64,000 nucleotides of DNA from Frisingicoccus sp902471845 (GCF_047030795.1 NZ_JBKYIC010000001.1); one strand, 5' to 3'; shown: positions 51,226 to 60,803, numbered from the stretch's first letter. Program-made: numbers and translations. Notes: a model not told the origin generated them from the letters alone.

Positions 51226-53148
51226 TTAAATAATTTCCAGTTTTTTCAAAAGTTTCTTCGTTGGCAATCCATTACTGTCCCATCCCCGGGCATGATAATA
51301 AACTTTTTTTAATTTTTCCAACGGCACTTTGGACGTCGGATCTTTCGGGTCCTGCAAGGTCTTCACAAGACGGGATGGCAGCGCATCTTTATTGGCATTC
51401 GCGCCAAACCTCCGGTTCACTTCTCTTTCAAGATTATAACCCCGTTCACCGCAGCGCTTATAATGGCCAAATGTCATCTTCATACCTGTAGCATATTCAA
51501 AACCTTTCGTATGATGGAACACCGGCAAATGGAGTTTTAACATTTCCGGATATTTGTTCATCAGCCGTACCGCAGCGCCGCAATATGGCAAAAGCCTGTT
51601 GACCAGCTTTACATACCAGCTGTTCGGATGCTTCATAAGCGGTGCCGGGAAAAAGGCATAGCTTGTAAACAGGCATTGACCAGAGGCAGATATCATTTCC
51701 ATCAAATCCTGGAACATCATTGTTAAATCGGCTTTCCCGTGATAGGTTGTCTGATTGATAGAAAGACCAAGCCCTTCCAGAATAACGAGATAACCACCAT
51801 TTAAATGGCATCCGCCCCGGTTGCTGACCGCATAGCCAAGTCCAAGACCTACCGCCTTTCTCGGTTCATAAGCCGCCAGCTCCATTCCCTTTGCATGAAT
51901 GGCAAATTCTTTGCCGCCGTACTTTTCAGACAGTCTCTTACTGCCCTCGGCCAATTCGTTTCCAATTCCCCTTCGGTAAGCAATGTCTTCAAATATTTGG
52001 GAAATTCCTTCAATCTCCGAAAACTTTAATCCATTATCCCACAGACCCTTTTCATTGGCTTCCATCGCATAGGACAGGGTATTTGCTGCTGAAATCGTAT
52101 CCATACCCAGTTCGTCCAGCTCATAATTCCATTTCAATACGGCTTCCAGATCATTATTTAATATACCGCCGCCAAGCAGTACCAGTGTTTCCAGCTCCGG
52201 TCCCTTCACCGGTCTTCCTTCCACTTCTACCGTACGGGCACAGCGAATCGGACAGGTGAGACAGCCTTTATTGACAATATTGTATTTTTCCGCCAGGACC
52301 TCACCACTGACCTTTTCAAAATCCTCATACTGGCCGCGGCTGTAATTTTTTGTGGAAAGCATGCCCTTCATCTGCATCGAGCTGACAAGCCCGGCCGTCC
52401 CCAGTCTCGGCATCTGATCTCCGGTCAGCGGATGCTTTCTCAAATACTTAAACCATTTTTTCGTATGGGCGATCATCTTTTCCTTATCATAAATCGGAAT
52501 TTCCTTTGTGCCGCTGACGCAGACAGCCTTCAGACGCATCCAGCCCATGACAGCCCCGGTACCGCCCCGACCCGACACACGGTCATTGGAAACGATACTG
52601 GAATATAATACCAGATTTTCTCCGGCCGGCCCGATACAAATTTTTCCGTTTTTTCGGACACGGCCGTTTTTCATACGAAGCTTGTCATCCAAAGCCTCCT
52701 GTGTCCGGGTCGTTTTCATTCCCCATAAATCATCGGCATTATGGAATTTCACACTGTCGTTTTGAATTTCAATCCAGGTCTTTTCTTCACACTGTCCGGT
52801 CAGGATCAGTGCATCCAGCCCCGCTTTTTTCAGATAGTAGCCAAAATGGCCACCGCAATTTGACGATGTAATATAACCGGTCTGCGGCGACACGGTGGAA
52901 ATGTTAAAGCGGCTGGCACTCGGCGCCCCGGTACCCGTCAGCGGCCCGGTTGTGATAACCAGAAGGTTTTCCGTTGAAAATGCTTTTTCCGTCCCCTTTA
53001 AATGATCTCCGAGAATTTTGGCCGCCATGGTTTTTCCGCCGATAAACAGCTCTCTTTCTCTGTCAGAAAAGGGATACTCCGACACTTCTTTTGTCGTCAG
53101 ATCAATTTTCAATACTTTTCCCATATAACCCCCATATTGTGTAGCCAT
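51226..53148 (-). CDS. aor: Tungsten-containing aldehyde:ferredoxin oxidoreductase
   Basis: 640 residues. N-terminal AOR domain with GPLTGTGAPSASRFN and SNCGGHFG for tungstopterin binding. The cluster cysteines are in CLTCPIRCARTV near residue 300, with a distant cysteine in HYKRCGERGY. It interconverts aldehydes and carboxylates using ferredoxin. The gene lies within cofactor and tungstate-transport genes, which supports tungsten rather than molybdenum. Confidence 0.93.
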   Translation of the reverse strand: MATQYGGYMGKVLKIDLTTKEVSEYPFSDRERELFIGGKTMAAKILGDHLKGTEKAFSTENLLVITTGPLTGTGAPSASRFNISTVSPQTGYITSSNCGGHFGYYLKKAGLDALILTGQCEEKTWIEIQNDSVKFHNADDLWGMKTTRTQEALDDKLRMKNGRVRKNGKICIGPAGENLVLYSSIVSNDRVSGRGGTGAVMGWMRLKAVCVSGTKEIPIYDKEKMIAHTKKWFKYLRKHPLTGDQMPRLGTAGLVSSMQMKGMLSTKNYSRGQYEDFEKVSGEVLAEKYNIVNKGCLTCPIRCARTVEVEGRPVKGPELETLVLLGGGILNNDLEAVLKWNYELDELGMDTISAANTLSYAMEANEKGLWDNGLKFSEIEGISQIFEDIAYRRGIGNELAEGSKRLSEKYGGKEFAIHAKGMELAAYEPRKAVGLGLGYAVSNRGGCHLNGGYLVILEGLGLSINQTTYHGKADLTMMFQDLMEMISASGQCLFTSYAFFPAPLMKHPNSWYVKLVNRLLPYCGAAVRLMNKYPEMLKLHLPVFHHTKGFEYATGMKMTFGHYKRCGERGYNLEREVNRRFGANANKDALPSRLVKTLQDPKDPTSKVPLEKLKKVYYHARGWDSNGLPTKKLLKKLEII

Positions 53149-53174
53149 ACCTTCTCACCTCTTTCTCTATTCTA

Positions 53175-53834
53175 TTACATAGCCACCCATGAAAAATCAC
53201 TATTCATCATATCTACAAACATTACTCTGTGATGCAGCAGTTCTCCACTCCCTGTCGCAAGCTTGATCACTTCGCCAACCTGCAGGGCTGTCACAGCACT
53301 GACTGTCAGCATAAGTGCCGCCACATCCTGTTTTTTTCTGTGCATATACAAACGTTCCAAAACCCTGTCTCCCGGAAAAATCGTTGTTACCTGGCCGTAC
53401 CAGCCTTCCACTGCGCCATGGACCAGAGGAACTTTTAATTCCTCAATTAATTTTTCAAGATATACCTTGGTTTCAATATCATCGACACAGTCCACCACAA
53501 TATCGGCCTCTGACACAAGCTCTTTTCCATTACTTTCATTCAAAAACGTTTCACAGGTTCTTACATCTATCTGTGGATGAATGTCCAGAAGTCTGGCTTT
53601 CAGTACCGCCACTTTGGATTGATTCACCGTAGAATTAACGGCATACAACTGTCGGTTGAAATTGCTGTATTCCAATACATCTTTATCAATCAAAATCAAT
53701 TTCTCAAAGCCGCTGCGCACAAGCTGATGAGCCACCATCTGTCCTAATGCACCGGCGCCGATGACGGCAACTTTCGTCCGCCTGATCCGTTCGGCCTGGG
53801 GCAATGTAAAGAAATCCATATTTTTTTCAAACAA
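53175..53834 (-). CDS. ThiF/MoeB-family adenylyltransferase
   Basis: About 219 residues. The nucleotide-binding VIGAGALGQMVAHQL, the catalytic NFNRQLYAVNSTVNQSK and the aspartate in VDCVDDIETK are visible. The two CxxC zinc motifs of MoeB are absent, as in several HesA-like proteins. It would activate the C-terminal glycine of the MoaD-like protein. The start is uncertain: TTG 53834, with GGGG upstream, avoids overlap with the previous gene; 53819 (ATG) and 53903 are alternatives. Confidence 0.82.
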   Translation of the reverse strand: MFEKNMDFFTLPQAERIRRTKVAVIGAGALGQMVAHQLVRSGFEKLILIDKDVLEYSNFNRQLYAVNSTVNQSKVAVLKARLLDIHPQIDVRTCETFLNESNGKELVSEADIVVDCVDDIETKVYLEKLIEELKVPLVHGAVEGWYGQVTTIFPGDRVLERLYMHRKKQDVAALMLTVSAVTALQVGEVIKLATGSGELLHHRVMFVDMMNSDFSWVAM

Positions 53835-53859
53835 AACATCATCCCCGTTTCTATCCTGT

Positions 53860-55773
53860 TCAAAGAAAACAAATATGACCGCATTCTTCACAGCCATAGC
53901 CACCCAACATGTTCAGCCGATTCTTAAAGGCTTCCCCTTTCAGAACATGAATAAATTCCTGGACGGCCGGCAGTTCCAGATATTTTTCATAAGTAACAAA
54001 ATCATATTCTTCAAATCCCACCTCAATAAAATCCAGATTCAGAGCCTTTGCACAGGAATAAATGCCCATTCCCACATCTGCATTATCCTTTTGAACGGCC
54101 ACGGCCACACTCATATGGGTCGCTACTTCATATTCATATCCCGAAATATCTTTTCTGGAAATCCCCTCTTTTTTCAGCAGATAATCGAAGAGCACCCGGG
54201 TTCCGGCGCCCCGTTGCCGATTGATATACCGGACCTCAGGTGTTATGTCATGGATATTCCGAATATTTAACGGATTCCCTTTTTTTACAATAAATCCCTG
54301 ACGTCGGCGAACGCCTTTAATAATGACCATCTTCTCATTCGGAAACATTTCACGGGTAATTGCTGCATTGTAACTGCCATCCTTCTCATCCAGCAGATGG
54401 GACGGTGCCAAATGGGCTTCTTTTTTCTGTAGTGCTATTAACCCGGCCATGGAACCCACATGGGTTGAGGAAAGACATGTATCCCGTCCCTCTTCCATCA
54501 TTAAATCATTGATGACATCCAGAATTAAATCATGACTTCCAATAAGCACCAATGTCTTACGAATCTGCTCCATATCCTTCACAAGCTTTACCTGGATATT
54601 TTCATGGGCTGGAATACCCTCTTTATCCTGAGGAATAACGCAAAAGCCATCGGCCCGCACAAGGGACATGGATGCACCGGCTCCCCGTTCTAAAGGCGAA
54701 GCCACCAGTTCATTTTCCACGATTCCAAGCTTTACACGGACGTATTCTTCATATTTCAGACCGGACATCAGTGTCTTTGACAATTTCGCTGTGACCTGTT
54801 TCTGCTGTTTCACGAATCCTCCCGGCCTGCAGTACATATTCATGACAGGGATGACAAACTCGGTAAATGTCAGATAAGAGGATACCGGATATCCCGGCAG
54901 ACCGATAACTGGCTTATTCTGTATTTTACTTAAAATCACCGGTTTTCCAGGTTTAATGGCTACGCCATGCGCATACACCTCTCCCAGTTCCTGAATTGCA
55001 TGAATCGTATAATCATCCCGTCCCGCACTGGAACCGGCATTAATGATCACCATATCGCACTCTCTGACGGCCTCGGACAGCTTTTGCCTGATCAATTCCA
55101 GATCATCCCGTAAAATCGGATAACGGCGCCCGATGCCATCATTTTCTGTCACCAGATTTTCAAACATCCAGGAATTGGTTTCTATAATTTTCCCATCTTC
55201 CAATGGTTCCGTATATTCAATCATCTCATCGCCGGTTGGAATGATTCCGACCACCGGTTTCTTTATCACTTCAATTTCTGTAATTCCCGCAGATATAAGT
55301 ACAGAAATGTCAATAGCCCGTATTCTGTGATAGGTTGGGAGCACCATTTCTTTAGCCACAATGTCCTCCCCTATGGCCCGAACATGGGCAAAGGGATGAG
55401 TCGGCGCAATAATTGTATATCCCTCGCCGTCCTCCGTCTCAATCAAATCTTCTGCCATGATTACCGCATCATAGGGCGGCATGATCATATCGCCTGTGTC
55501 CACATCCAGATAATCTTTTTCACAGGTCAGCCTCAGAGGATTGTTTTCTGAAGCCCCCTTTGTATGAGCGCTGATAACGGCAATTCCATCCATGGCACAA
55601 GAGTTATAAGATGGACTGGAATATCTGGCATATACAGCCTCTGCGGTGATACGTCCAAGACTCTGAACGACGGCAATCCGCTCCTTTTCCGGATGAATGT
55701 GGGGAAATGCCTCTAAAAAACGGGAAAGCGCTGCCTCCTTCTCCTGAACGCTCAAATACAAATTTCTTTTCAT
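53860..55773 (-). CDS. MoeA-like molybdenum/tungsten insertase fused to a periplasmic-binding-type domain
   Basis: 637 residues. The N-terminal MoeA part (1-410) has SCAMDGIAV and INAGSSAGRDDYT, with GLPGYPVSS. The C-terminal part (about 415-615) is a binding-protein-like domain with an LVLIGSHDLILDVINDLM start, known from archaeal and clostridial MoeA fusions. The last residues GCEECGHIC form a small Cys/His cluster not expected in the family. The fusion may sense or hand over tungstate. The ATG at 55773 overlaps the stop of the upstream MoeA by one base (TGATG). Confidence 0.87.
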   Translation of the reverse strand: MKRNLYLSVQEKEAALSRFLEAFPHIHPEKERIAVVQSLGRITAEAVYARYSSPSYNSCAMDGIAVISAHTKGASENNPLRLTCEKDYLDVDTGDMIMPPYDAVIMAEDLIETEDGEGYTIIAPTHPFAHVRAIGEDIVAKEMVLPTYHRIRAIDISVLISAGITEIEVIKKPVVGIIPTGDEMIEYTEPLEDGKIIETNSWMFENLVTENDGIGRRYPILRDDLELIRQKLSEAVRECDMVIINAGSSAGRDDYTIHAIQELGEVYAHGVAIKPGKPVILSKIQNKPVIGLPGYPVSSYLTFTEFVIPVMNMYCRPGGFVKQQKQVTAKLSKTLMSGLKYEEYVRVKLGIVENELVASPLERGAGASMSLVRADGFCVIPQDKEGIPAHENIQVKLVKDMEQIRKTLVLIGSHDLILDVINDLMMEEGRDTCLSSTHVGSMAGLIALQKKEAHLAPSHLLDEKDGSYNAAITREMFPNEKMVIIKGVRRRQGFIVKKGNPLNIRNIHDITPEVRYINRQRGAGTRVLFDYLLKKEGISRKDISGYEYEVATHMSVAVAVQKDNADVGMGIYSCAKALNLDFIEVGFEEYDFVTYEKYLELPAVQEFIHVLKGEAFKNRLNMLGGYGCEECGHICFL

Positions 55774-57005
55774 CACAACACCTCTACCCAAACAAACGCA
55801 CCTTTATTCAGGCCCTCCTGGTTTCTCGGTATCCGTACATAACCATCCGCTCTGCCAAGAGATGCAATACTCCCTGATTTGGCATGAATCGGCTTTGCCA
55901 TGAAACCATCCGCATCGCGAACCAGTTTCACCGGCAGACAGGTTTCTCTTCCCTGATTACTGGAAACATTCTCACTGATTTTCGCCATGTAAGGCGGACA
56001 CATCTGCAACCCGCTTTTTTCACAATACCAGTGAATGATCACCAATCGAAACATCATCATCGCCGCCACAGGATGTCCCGGAAGTCCTGCAATCACCGTG
56101 CGATATTCCCGGTCATAGGCTAAAATCGTCGGTTTCCCCGGCTTTATGGCAATTCCGTGGGTGAATACATTTCCCGTAAGTTCCTCCAATACCTTTTTTG
56201 TATAGTCCTTACTACCCTTCGAACTTCCGCCGGATAAAAGGATGATATCGCTGTCCTTCACTGACTGTGATACTGCCTGAAATATTTCTTTCTCATCATC
56301 TCTGACGCGAAGCCGTCTTCGGACAGTCATGCCCATTCTCCGCGCCTCTGCCGTCAGAGCATAGGAATTGATATCACGGATTTTTGATGCCGTCAGAGGT
56401 TCTCGAATGTCCACCAATTCATCTCCGGTAGAGATAATCGTCACCACCGGAGGCATGTAAACTTCAATATCACAAATACCGAGGGCTGCCATCATTCCGA
56501 TATCTCTTGCATTAATTTCCCGCCCTCTTTGAATCAAACAGTCACCGGCCGCCATATCTTCTCCGACCTGAATAATATTTTCGTCCTCACTGACCGCCTT
56601 ATACCCGATGATTTTTCCATCGGCATACTGTTCTGTATACTCCACCATCAGAACAGCCGTTGCTCCGTCCGGCACCATGGACCCGGTCTGCACCTGAACC
56701 GCTTCTCCCATATCCACCGTCATTAACGCCTGTTCTTCAATGTTTACATGACCTGTCACCTGATAAAATGCCGGATTGGAATCACCAGCACCATAACTGT
56801 CTCCGGCTATGATTGCATAGCCATCCACCGTTGAACGTCTGAAGGGCGGTACATTCTCTTCCGCAATAACATCCTTTGCACAAATACATCCCAAAGCCTC
56901 CTCACAGGCAACCCTATGTACCTTCAATTCAAAATTCTTTGTTTCATTCTTCAGTTTTTCTCTGGCCTGGGTTAATGTATCTGTATGTAAAAGTTCTATA
57001 TTCAA
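55773..57005 (-). CDS. moeA: Molybdopterin molybdenumtransferase (tungsten/molybdenum insertase)
   Basis: 410 residues with the usual MoeA domains: RSTVDGYAI, LSGGSSKGSKDYT and IAGLPGHPVAAMM. It places the metal into adenylylated molybdopterin. The start is a TTG at 57005 overlapping the tupC stop; GGGAG lies ten bases upstream. Two MoeA proteins in tandem are common in organisms that handle both molybdenum and tungsten. Confidence 0.93.
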   Translation of the reverse strand: MNIELLHTDTLTQAREKLKNETKNFELKVHRVACEEALGCICAKDVIAEENVPPFRRSTVDGYAIIAGDSYGAGDSNPAFYQVTGHVNIEEQALMTVDMGEAVQVQTGSMVPDGATAVLMVEYTEQYADGKIIGYKAVSEDENIIQVGEDMAAGDCLIQRGREINARDIGMMAALGICDIEVYMPPVVTIISTGDELVDIREPLTASKIRDINSYALTAEARRMGMTVRRRLRVRDDEKEIFQAVSQSVKDSDIILLSGGSSKGSKDYTKKVLEELTGNVFTHGIAIKPGKPTILAYDREYRTVIAGLPGHPVAAMMMFRLVIIHWYCEKSGLQMCPPYMAKISENVSSNQGRETCLPVKLVRDADGFMAKPIHAKSGSIASLGRADGYVRIPRNQEGLNKGAFVWVEVL

Positions 57006-57706
57006 ATTAAAAGTTCTCCCTCAACAAATTTCTTTGTTTCTTCATTGTCCGGATGGGTAAAAAACTGCTCCGAACCGCAGCATTCAACCAGTTTCCCTTT
57101 TTTTAATAATATCACTTCATCTGCCAGCCGTCTGGCCTGAGCCAGATTGTGGGTCACCATGATCATCGTTGTTCCTCCGGAGTGATTCATTTTCCTGAGT
57201 ATTTTTTCAATCTCACTGGTCGTATAAGGATCAATACTTGCACAGGGCTCATCCAGAAGCAATAATTCCGGCTTAAATGACAGTGCCCTTGCCAGAGCCA
57301 CCTTCTGCACTTCGCCCAGGGACAATTGATTTGCTTTTTTATTTAATAATGCCTCCAGATTCAGCTCCTCTGCCAGTTCCCGTATTCTGGCTTCAATGGC
57401 TTCTTTGGAAAACTTTCTGAGTTTCATCGGATAAGCTATATTCTTTTTGACAGTGGATGCAATTAAATAGGGTTCCTGAAATACAAGGGTGAGATCCTTT
57501 TCCGGCACTTTTTCATCCCCATTATACAAAATCCTTCCTTCATCTTTTTGTATCAGGTTCCCGATCAGATTTAATAAGGTGGACTTACCCGCGCCATTTG
57601 GTCCAACGATTGCTGTAATTTTCCCTGTCTTGATGGTCATCCGCTCAATATCCAGCACCATAACGCCCTGGTATGCTTTTTTCAGTTTTTCAATCTCTAT
57701 TCTCAT
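57002..57706 (-). CDS. tupC: Tungstate ABC transporter ATP-binding protein
   Basis: 234 residues: Walker A GPNGAGKST, signature LSLGEVQKV (with LG in place of GG) and Walker B LLLLDEPCASID. It lies directly after the permease gene and drives tungstate import. Confidence 0.87.
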   Translation of the reverse strand: MRIEIEKLKKAYQGVMVLDIERMTIKTGKITAIVGPNGAGKSTLLNLIGNLIQKDEGRILYNGDEKVPEKDLTLVFQEPYLIASTVKKNIAYPMKLRKFSKEAIEARIRELAEELNLEALLNKKANQLSLGEVQKVALARALSFKPELLLLDEPCASIDPYTTSEIEKILRKMNHSGGTTMIMVTHNLAQARRLADEVILLKKGKLVECCGSEQFFTHPDNEETKKFVEGELLI

Positions 57707-57709
57707 ACA

Positions 57710-58405
57710 TTATACGCTCTTTTCTCTCTGAAAATGGTAGAGGATGGTATTTACCACAAAGGAAATCAGCAGCAAAATAATCCCCACAGCCAGGGCTCTT
57801 TCATATTCGCCCATGCCCTTCAGCTGAGAAATATAGGTGGTCATAACCCGGGTCTTGCCGTCAATGTTGCCGCCCACGATCATAACTGCTCCCACCTCTG
57901 AAATCGCTCTTGAAAATCCGGACACCAGAGCTACAACAAGACCGCCGCGCAGCTCAAACAGAAATAGTCCCATCATCTGCACAGGGCTCGCTCCCAGTGT
58001 TCTTGCCAGTCGGCTGATCTTATCCTGCTTTTCTCCGGCCGCATTGATCGTCAACCCAATAATAATCGGCAAAATCATCAAAATCTGCGCGATGATCATA
58101 ATTGTCACCGTATAATTCAGCCTGAGACTTCCCAAAGGTCCCCGGCGCATAAACAGAATATATACCAAGAGCCCGCAAAGCACCGGCGGTATTCCCATCA
58201 ACGTGTAGATCAGGCGCATGAATAAATGTTTCAGCGGAAACTGATATTTTGATGTCAAAATACCAAGAAATATCCCCAACACCCCTGCCACGAGCAGGGA
58301 TGTCAGCGATACTCTCAAAGACAATAAAACAACTTCAAATACCTCGGCATCCAAAGAGAATATAAGCCGAAAAGCTTCTTTGATACCTTCAATAATAATA
58401 TTCAT
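57710..58405 (-). CDS. tupB: Tungstate ABC transporter permease
   Basis: 231 residues with about five membrane segments and the EAA-type coupling loop ARTLGASPVQMMGLFLFELR (split around residue 140). The ATG at 58405 comes three bases after the tupA stop, with no clear ribosome-binding site, so translation is probably coupled. An open frame that starts further upstream lies inside tupA and was not used. Confidence 0.88.
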   Translation of the reverse strand: MNIIIEGIKEAFRLIFSLDAEVFEVVLLSLRVSLTSLLVAGVLGIFLGILTSKYQFPLKHLFMRLIYTLMGIPPVLCGLLVYILFMRRGPLGSLRLNYTVTIMIIAQILMILPIIIGLTINAAGEKQDKISRLARTLGASPVQMMGLFLFELRGGLVVALVSGFSRAISEVGAVMIVGGNIDGKTRVMTTYISQLKGMGEYERALAVGIILLLISFVVNTILYHFQREKSV

Positions 58406-58407
58406 GT

Positions 58408-59325
58408 TTACTGCGCATTTGGCGTAAATAACGGCGCACCGTATTTTTCCACACCATATTCGCCAATCAGCGTTTGTGTTTCTTCGGACACAATCCAATT
58501 CTGGAATGCTTTTGCGCCTTCGTAGTTAATCGCATCATTTTTCTCCGGATTCACACAAATAACACCGTACTGATTATATAAAACGCCGCTTTCATCTTTC
58601 TCGCAGACAATCATCAAATCTTCATCCAGTGCAAGATTCAGCCATGTAGCTCTATCCGATAATGTATAAGCCAGTGTTTCATTGGCCATCTCAAGAACAG
58701 CGCCCATGCCCGCGCCAGCTTCCACATACCAGTCGCCACTCGGTTCAATACCACATTTTTCCCAGATGGACAGTTCCTTCTTATGTGTGCCGGAATCATC
58801 GCTTCTTGAAATAAAGGTGGATTCCGTGTCACTTAACATCTGAAATGCTTTGATTGCATCGTTTGGCGCTTCCGCATAAATGCCCGCAGGATCATCCTTT
58901 GGTCCGATCAAAATAAAATCATTGTACATAACATCTTTTCTTCCATCTTCATCTGCATGTCCCGCCTCAACAAAAGCTTTTTCAGATGCCGGAGAATGAA
59001 CCAGAAGCACATCCGCTTCACCATTTTCCCCCATCTTCATAGCCTCGCCCGAACCTACAGAAACAACATCCACACTATAACCGGTGGCTTCCTCGAATAC
59101 AGGAAGAATTTCATCTAATAAACCACTGTCCTTCGTGCTGGTTGTCGTCGCAAGAATCAATGTGCCTTTGCCTTCAGCACTCCCCGTCTCGGCACCTTCT
59201 GTCTCTGTACTTTCTGCTGCCGTTGCCTTCGTATCCGCCTCAGTTTCACCTGAACCGCCTGCTGTTTTACCACAAGCACAGAGCACCAGCGTACATATGC
59301 ACAAAATCACCCATAATTTTTTCAT
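58408..59325 (-). CDS. tupA: Tungstate-binding lipoprotein
   Basis: 305 residues. A lipoprotein signal with LVLCACGK leads to a Ser/Glu/Thr-rich linker. The binding domain starts LILATTTSTKDSGLLDEILP, the TupA pattern that separates tungstate binders from ModA, with FISRSDDSGTHKKE near the middle contributing to the oxyanion site. It is the first gene of the cluster. Confidence 0.9.
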   Translation of the reverse strand: MKKLWVILCICTLVLCACGKTAGGSGETEADTKATAAESTETEGAETGSAEGKGTLILATTTSTKDSGLLDEILPVFEEATGYSVDVVSVGSGEAMKMGENGEADVLLVHSPASEKAFVEAGHADEDGRKDVMYNDFILIGPKDDPAGIYAEAPNDAIKAFQMLSDTESTFISRSDDSGTHKKELSIWEKCGIEPSGDWYVEAGAGMGAVLEMANETLAYTLSDRATWLNLALDEDLMIVCEKDESGVLYNQYGVICVNPEKNDAINYEGAKAFQNWIVSEETQTLIGEYGVEKYGAPLFTPNAQ

Positions 59326-59372
59326 AAATTATCCTCCTCATTTTTATAAAAATTATATATTATTTTTATTCT

Positions 59373-59401
59373 ATCTTATTATATACTACAGTGAAAGTCA
59401 A
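59373..59401 (-). promoter_or_regulatory. Promoter of the tungsten cluster
   Basis: TTGACT (complement of 59396-59401) and TAAGAT (complement of 59373-59378) are 17 bases apart. The start would fall about 40 bases before the tupA ATG. Confidence 0.6.
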
Positions 59402-59403
59402 TA

Positions 59404-59530
59404 AAAGTTAATCATTTGACGTTGTTGTTTTTGGGCATTTTGTACTATTCCGGCTGACAATTTTCGTCAGAGCCTGGCCAGTTTTATTGGACCTCCCATC
59501 TGTGACATAACAACAATTAACTTTTGGTTC
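59404..59530. other. Structured intergenic DNA upstream of tupA
   Basis: AAAGTTAAT (59404-59412) recurs inverted as ATTAACTTT (59517-59525), with GTTGTTGTT and AACAACAA inside each arm. A small hairpin GGCTGAC/GTCAGAGCC lies between (59452-59474). It is upstream of the promoter and so not part of the leader. It may hold regulator-binding sites. The remaining bases to 59795 are AT-rich without a supported gene. Confidence 0.4.
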
Positions 59531-59795
59531 TTTTTTCCTCCATTATCTGTTATTATAAACAAATTATATATTTAGGATAGTTTTATTAAACAATATATTA
59601 TTAATAAAATTGTCTGTGTTATTACACCATGTAACATTTATAACCTGCTTTGCTTTTGTTCCTCATATATAATTGCTTCGTATTGTATACGGTTTCACCC
59701 CATTTTACAGACAGCGGCTTTCGTTTTATAGGACAAATAAAACTCTCTCGCAAAAGGCGCTCTCTTGTTTTTCAACCTGTCACCGCCATATGCTT

Positions 59796-60288
59796 ATTTC
59801 AATCCACTCCCTCTTTCAGAGGGAGACCAATAGCCCTCTGAGTCTGGCAGCAACAATCCTATTTCAATCCACTCCCTCTTGCAGAGGGAGACGCTTTTGC
59901 CACCTCATTCATATCTTTACAAGATTCATTTCAATCCACTCCCTCTTGCAGAGGGAGACTACTATTCCACCAATCAATATCCTCTTCACAAATAGTATTT
60001 CAATCCACTCCCTCTTGCAGAGGGAGACCGATGAACTCGCAGATAGTATTGTTCGAGAATCATTTCAATCCACTCCCTCTTGCAGAGGGAGACAGTAATA
60101 ATCTCCTCCGATTATGATTTATTTACATTTCAATCCACTCCTTCTTGCAGAGGGAGACCCCTTTTCTACGTTGTATTCGTCTTTCTTTTTCATTTCAATC
60201 CACTCCTTCTTGCAGAGGGAGACGCGATTTTAGAGTATGAAACAGAGAGAATAGATATTTCAATCCACTCCTTCTTGCAGAGGGAGAC
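59796..60288 (-). CRISPR. Type I-C CRISPR array, 8 repeats and 7 spacers
   Basis: Repeats of 32 bases start at 59796, 59861, 59928, 59997, 60062, 60127, 60192 and 60257; spacers are 33, 35, 37, 33, 33, 33 and 33 bases. On the minus strand the repeat begins GTCTCCCTCTGCAAGAG and ends GTGGATTGAAAT, typical of type I-C, with a stem CTCCCTC/GAGGGAG. Transcription is expected leftwards from the cas2 side. The repeat at 59796 has one base change (the distal end). The three repeats nearest cas2 share another change. Confidence 0.97.
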
Positions 60289-60489
60289 GGCAAAAATGAC
60301 TATAAATTTCCAATATCAAGCAATTAATTTAATTCATTATCCCTATTTTCCCAATTCCCCAATAGAAATAACAACCAATTATTAACCAAACTTATAGTAC
60401 ACTTTGCTAATAAAACCTTTTTTACTTAGTGCGAATCTCCCTTGAATTTAATGTTCACTCCCTATTCGCACCACTCATAAAACCCTTAC
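60289..60489 (-). promoter_or_regulatory. CRISPR leader
   Basis: AT-rich DNA between cas2 and the first repeat. It contains an eight-base inverted repeat GTGCGAAT (60429-60436)/ATTCGCAC (60464-60471). No coding potential was seen. It should hold the array promoter and the site for new-spacer insertion. Confidence 0.7.
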
Positions 60490-60780
60490 TCAAAAAATAA
60501 GCGTTTCCGTCACATCAAACCCGGGCTTTGCCCCGACATGCTCCACTTTATTTTTATAATTATTCCCAAGATAATAAAAGCGAAGACTATCTTTGCTTTT
60601 ATCGATTAAATCTTCTAATATTGCTTTTACCTGTCTACATTTCGCAACATCCATATTACATTCAAATACCGAATTCTGCACCCTTTGCCCATAATTCATA
60701 CATTGTTTTGCCACTTTTCGCAATCTATTTTTACTTGCAGCAGTTTCTGTATTCACATCATAAGTTATCAACACCAGCAT
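60490..60780 (-). CDS. cas2: CRISPR-associated endonuclease Cas2
   Basis: 96 residues with the ferredoxin-like start MLVLITYDVNTET and the conserved aspartate, then RRKVAK-type helix and SVFECNMD. With Cas1 it forms the spacer-integration complex. Confidence 0.95.
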   Translation of the reverse strand: MLVLITYDVNTETAASKNRLRKVAKQCMNYGQRVQNSVFECNMDVAKCRQVKAILEDLIDKSKDSLRFYYLGNNYKNKVEHVGAKPGFDVTETLIF

Positions 60781-60803
60781 ACCTATTCCCCTTTTAAAAA
60801 CAA

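Noticed and set aside
59404..59530. A molybdenum/tungsten cofactor riboswitch before tupA
   Set aside because: The structured DNA lies upstream of the best promoter, so it would not be in the tupA transcript, and no recognisable Moco riboswitch core was seen.
59673..60385. Plus-strand open frames that cross the CRISPR repeats
   Set aside because: Their residues come from the repeat unit read in frame (SIHSLLQRET type) and follow the array exactly. They are not proteins.
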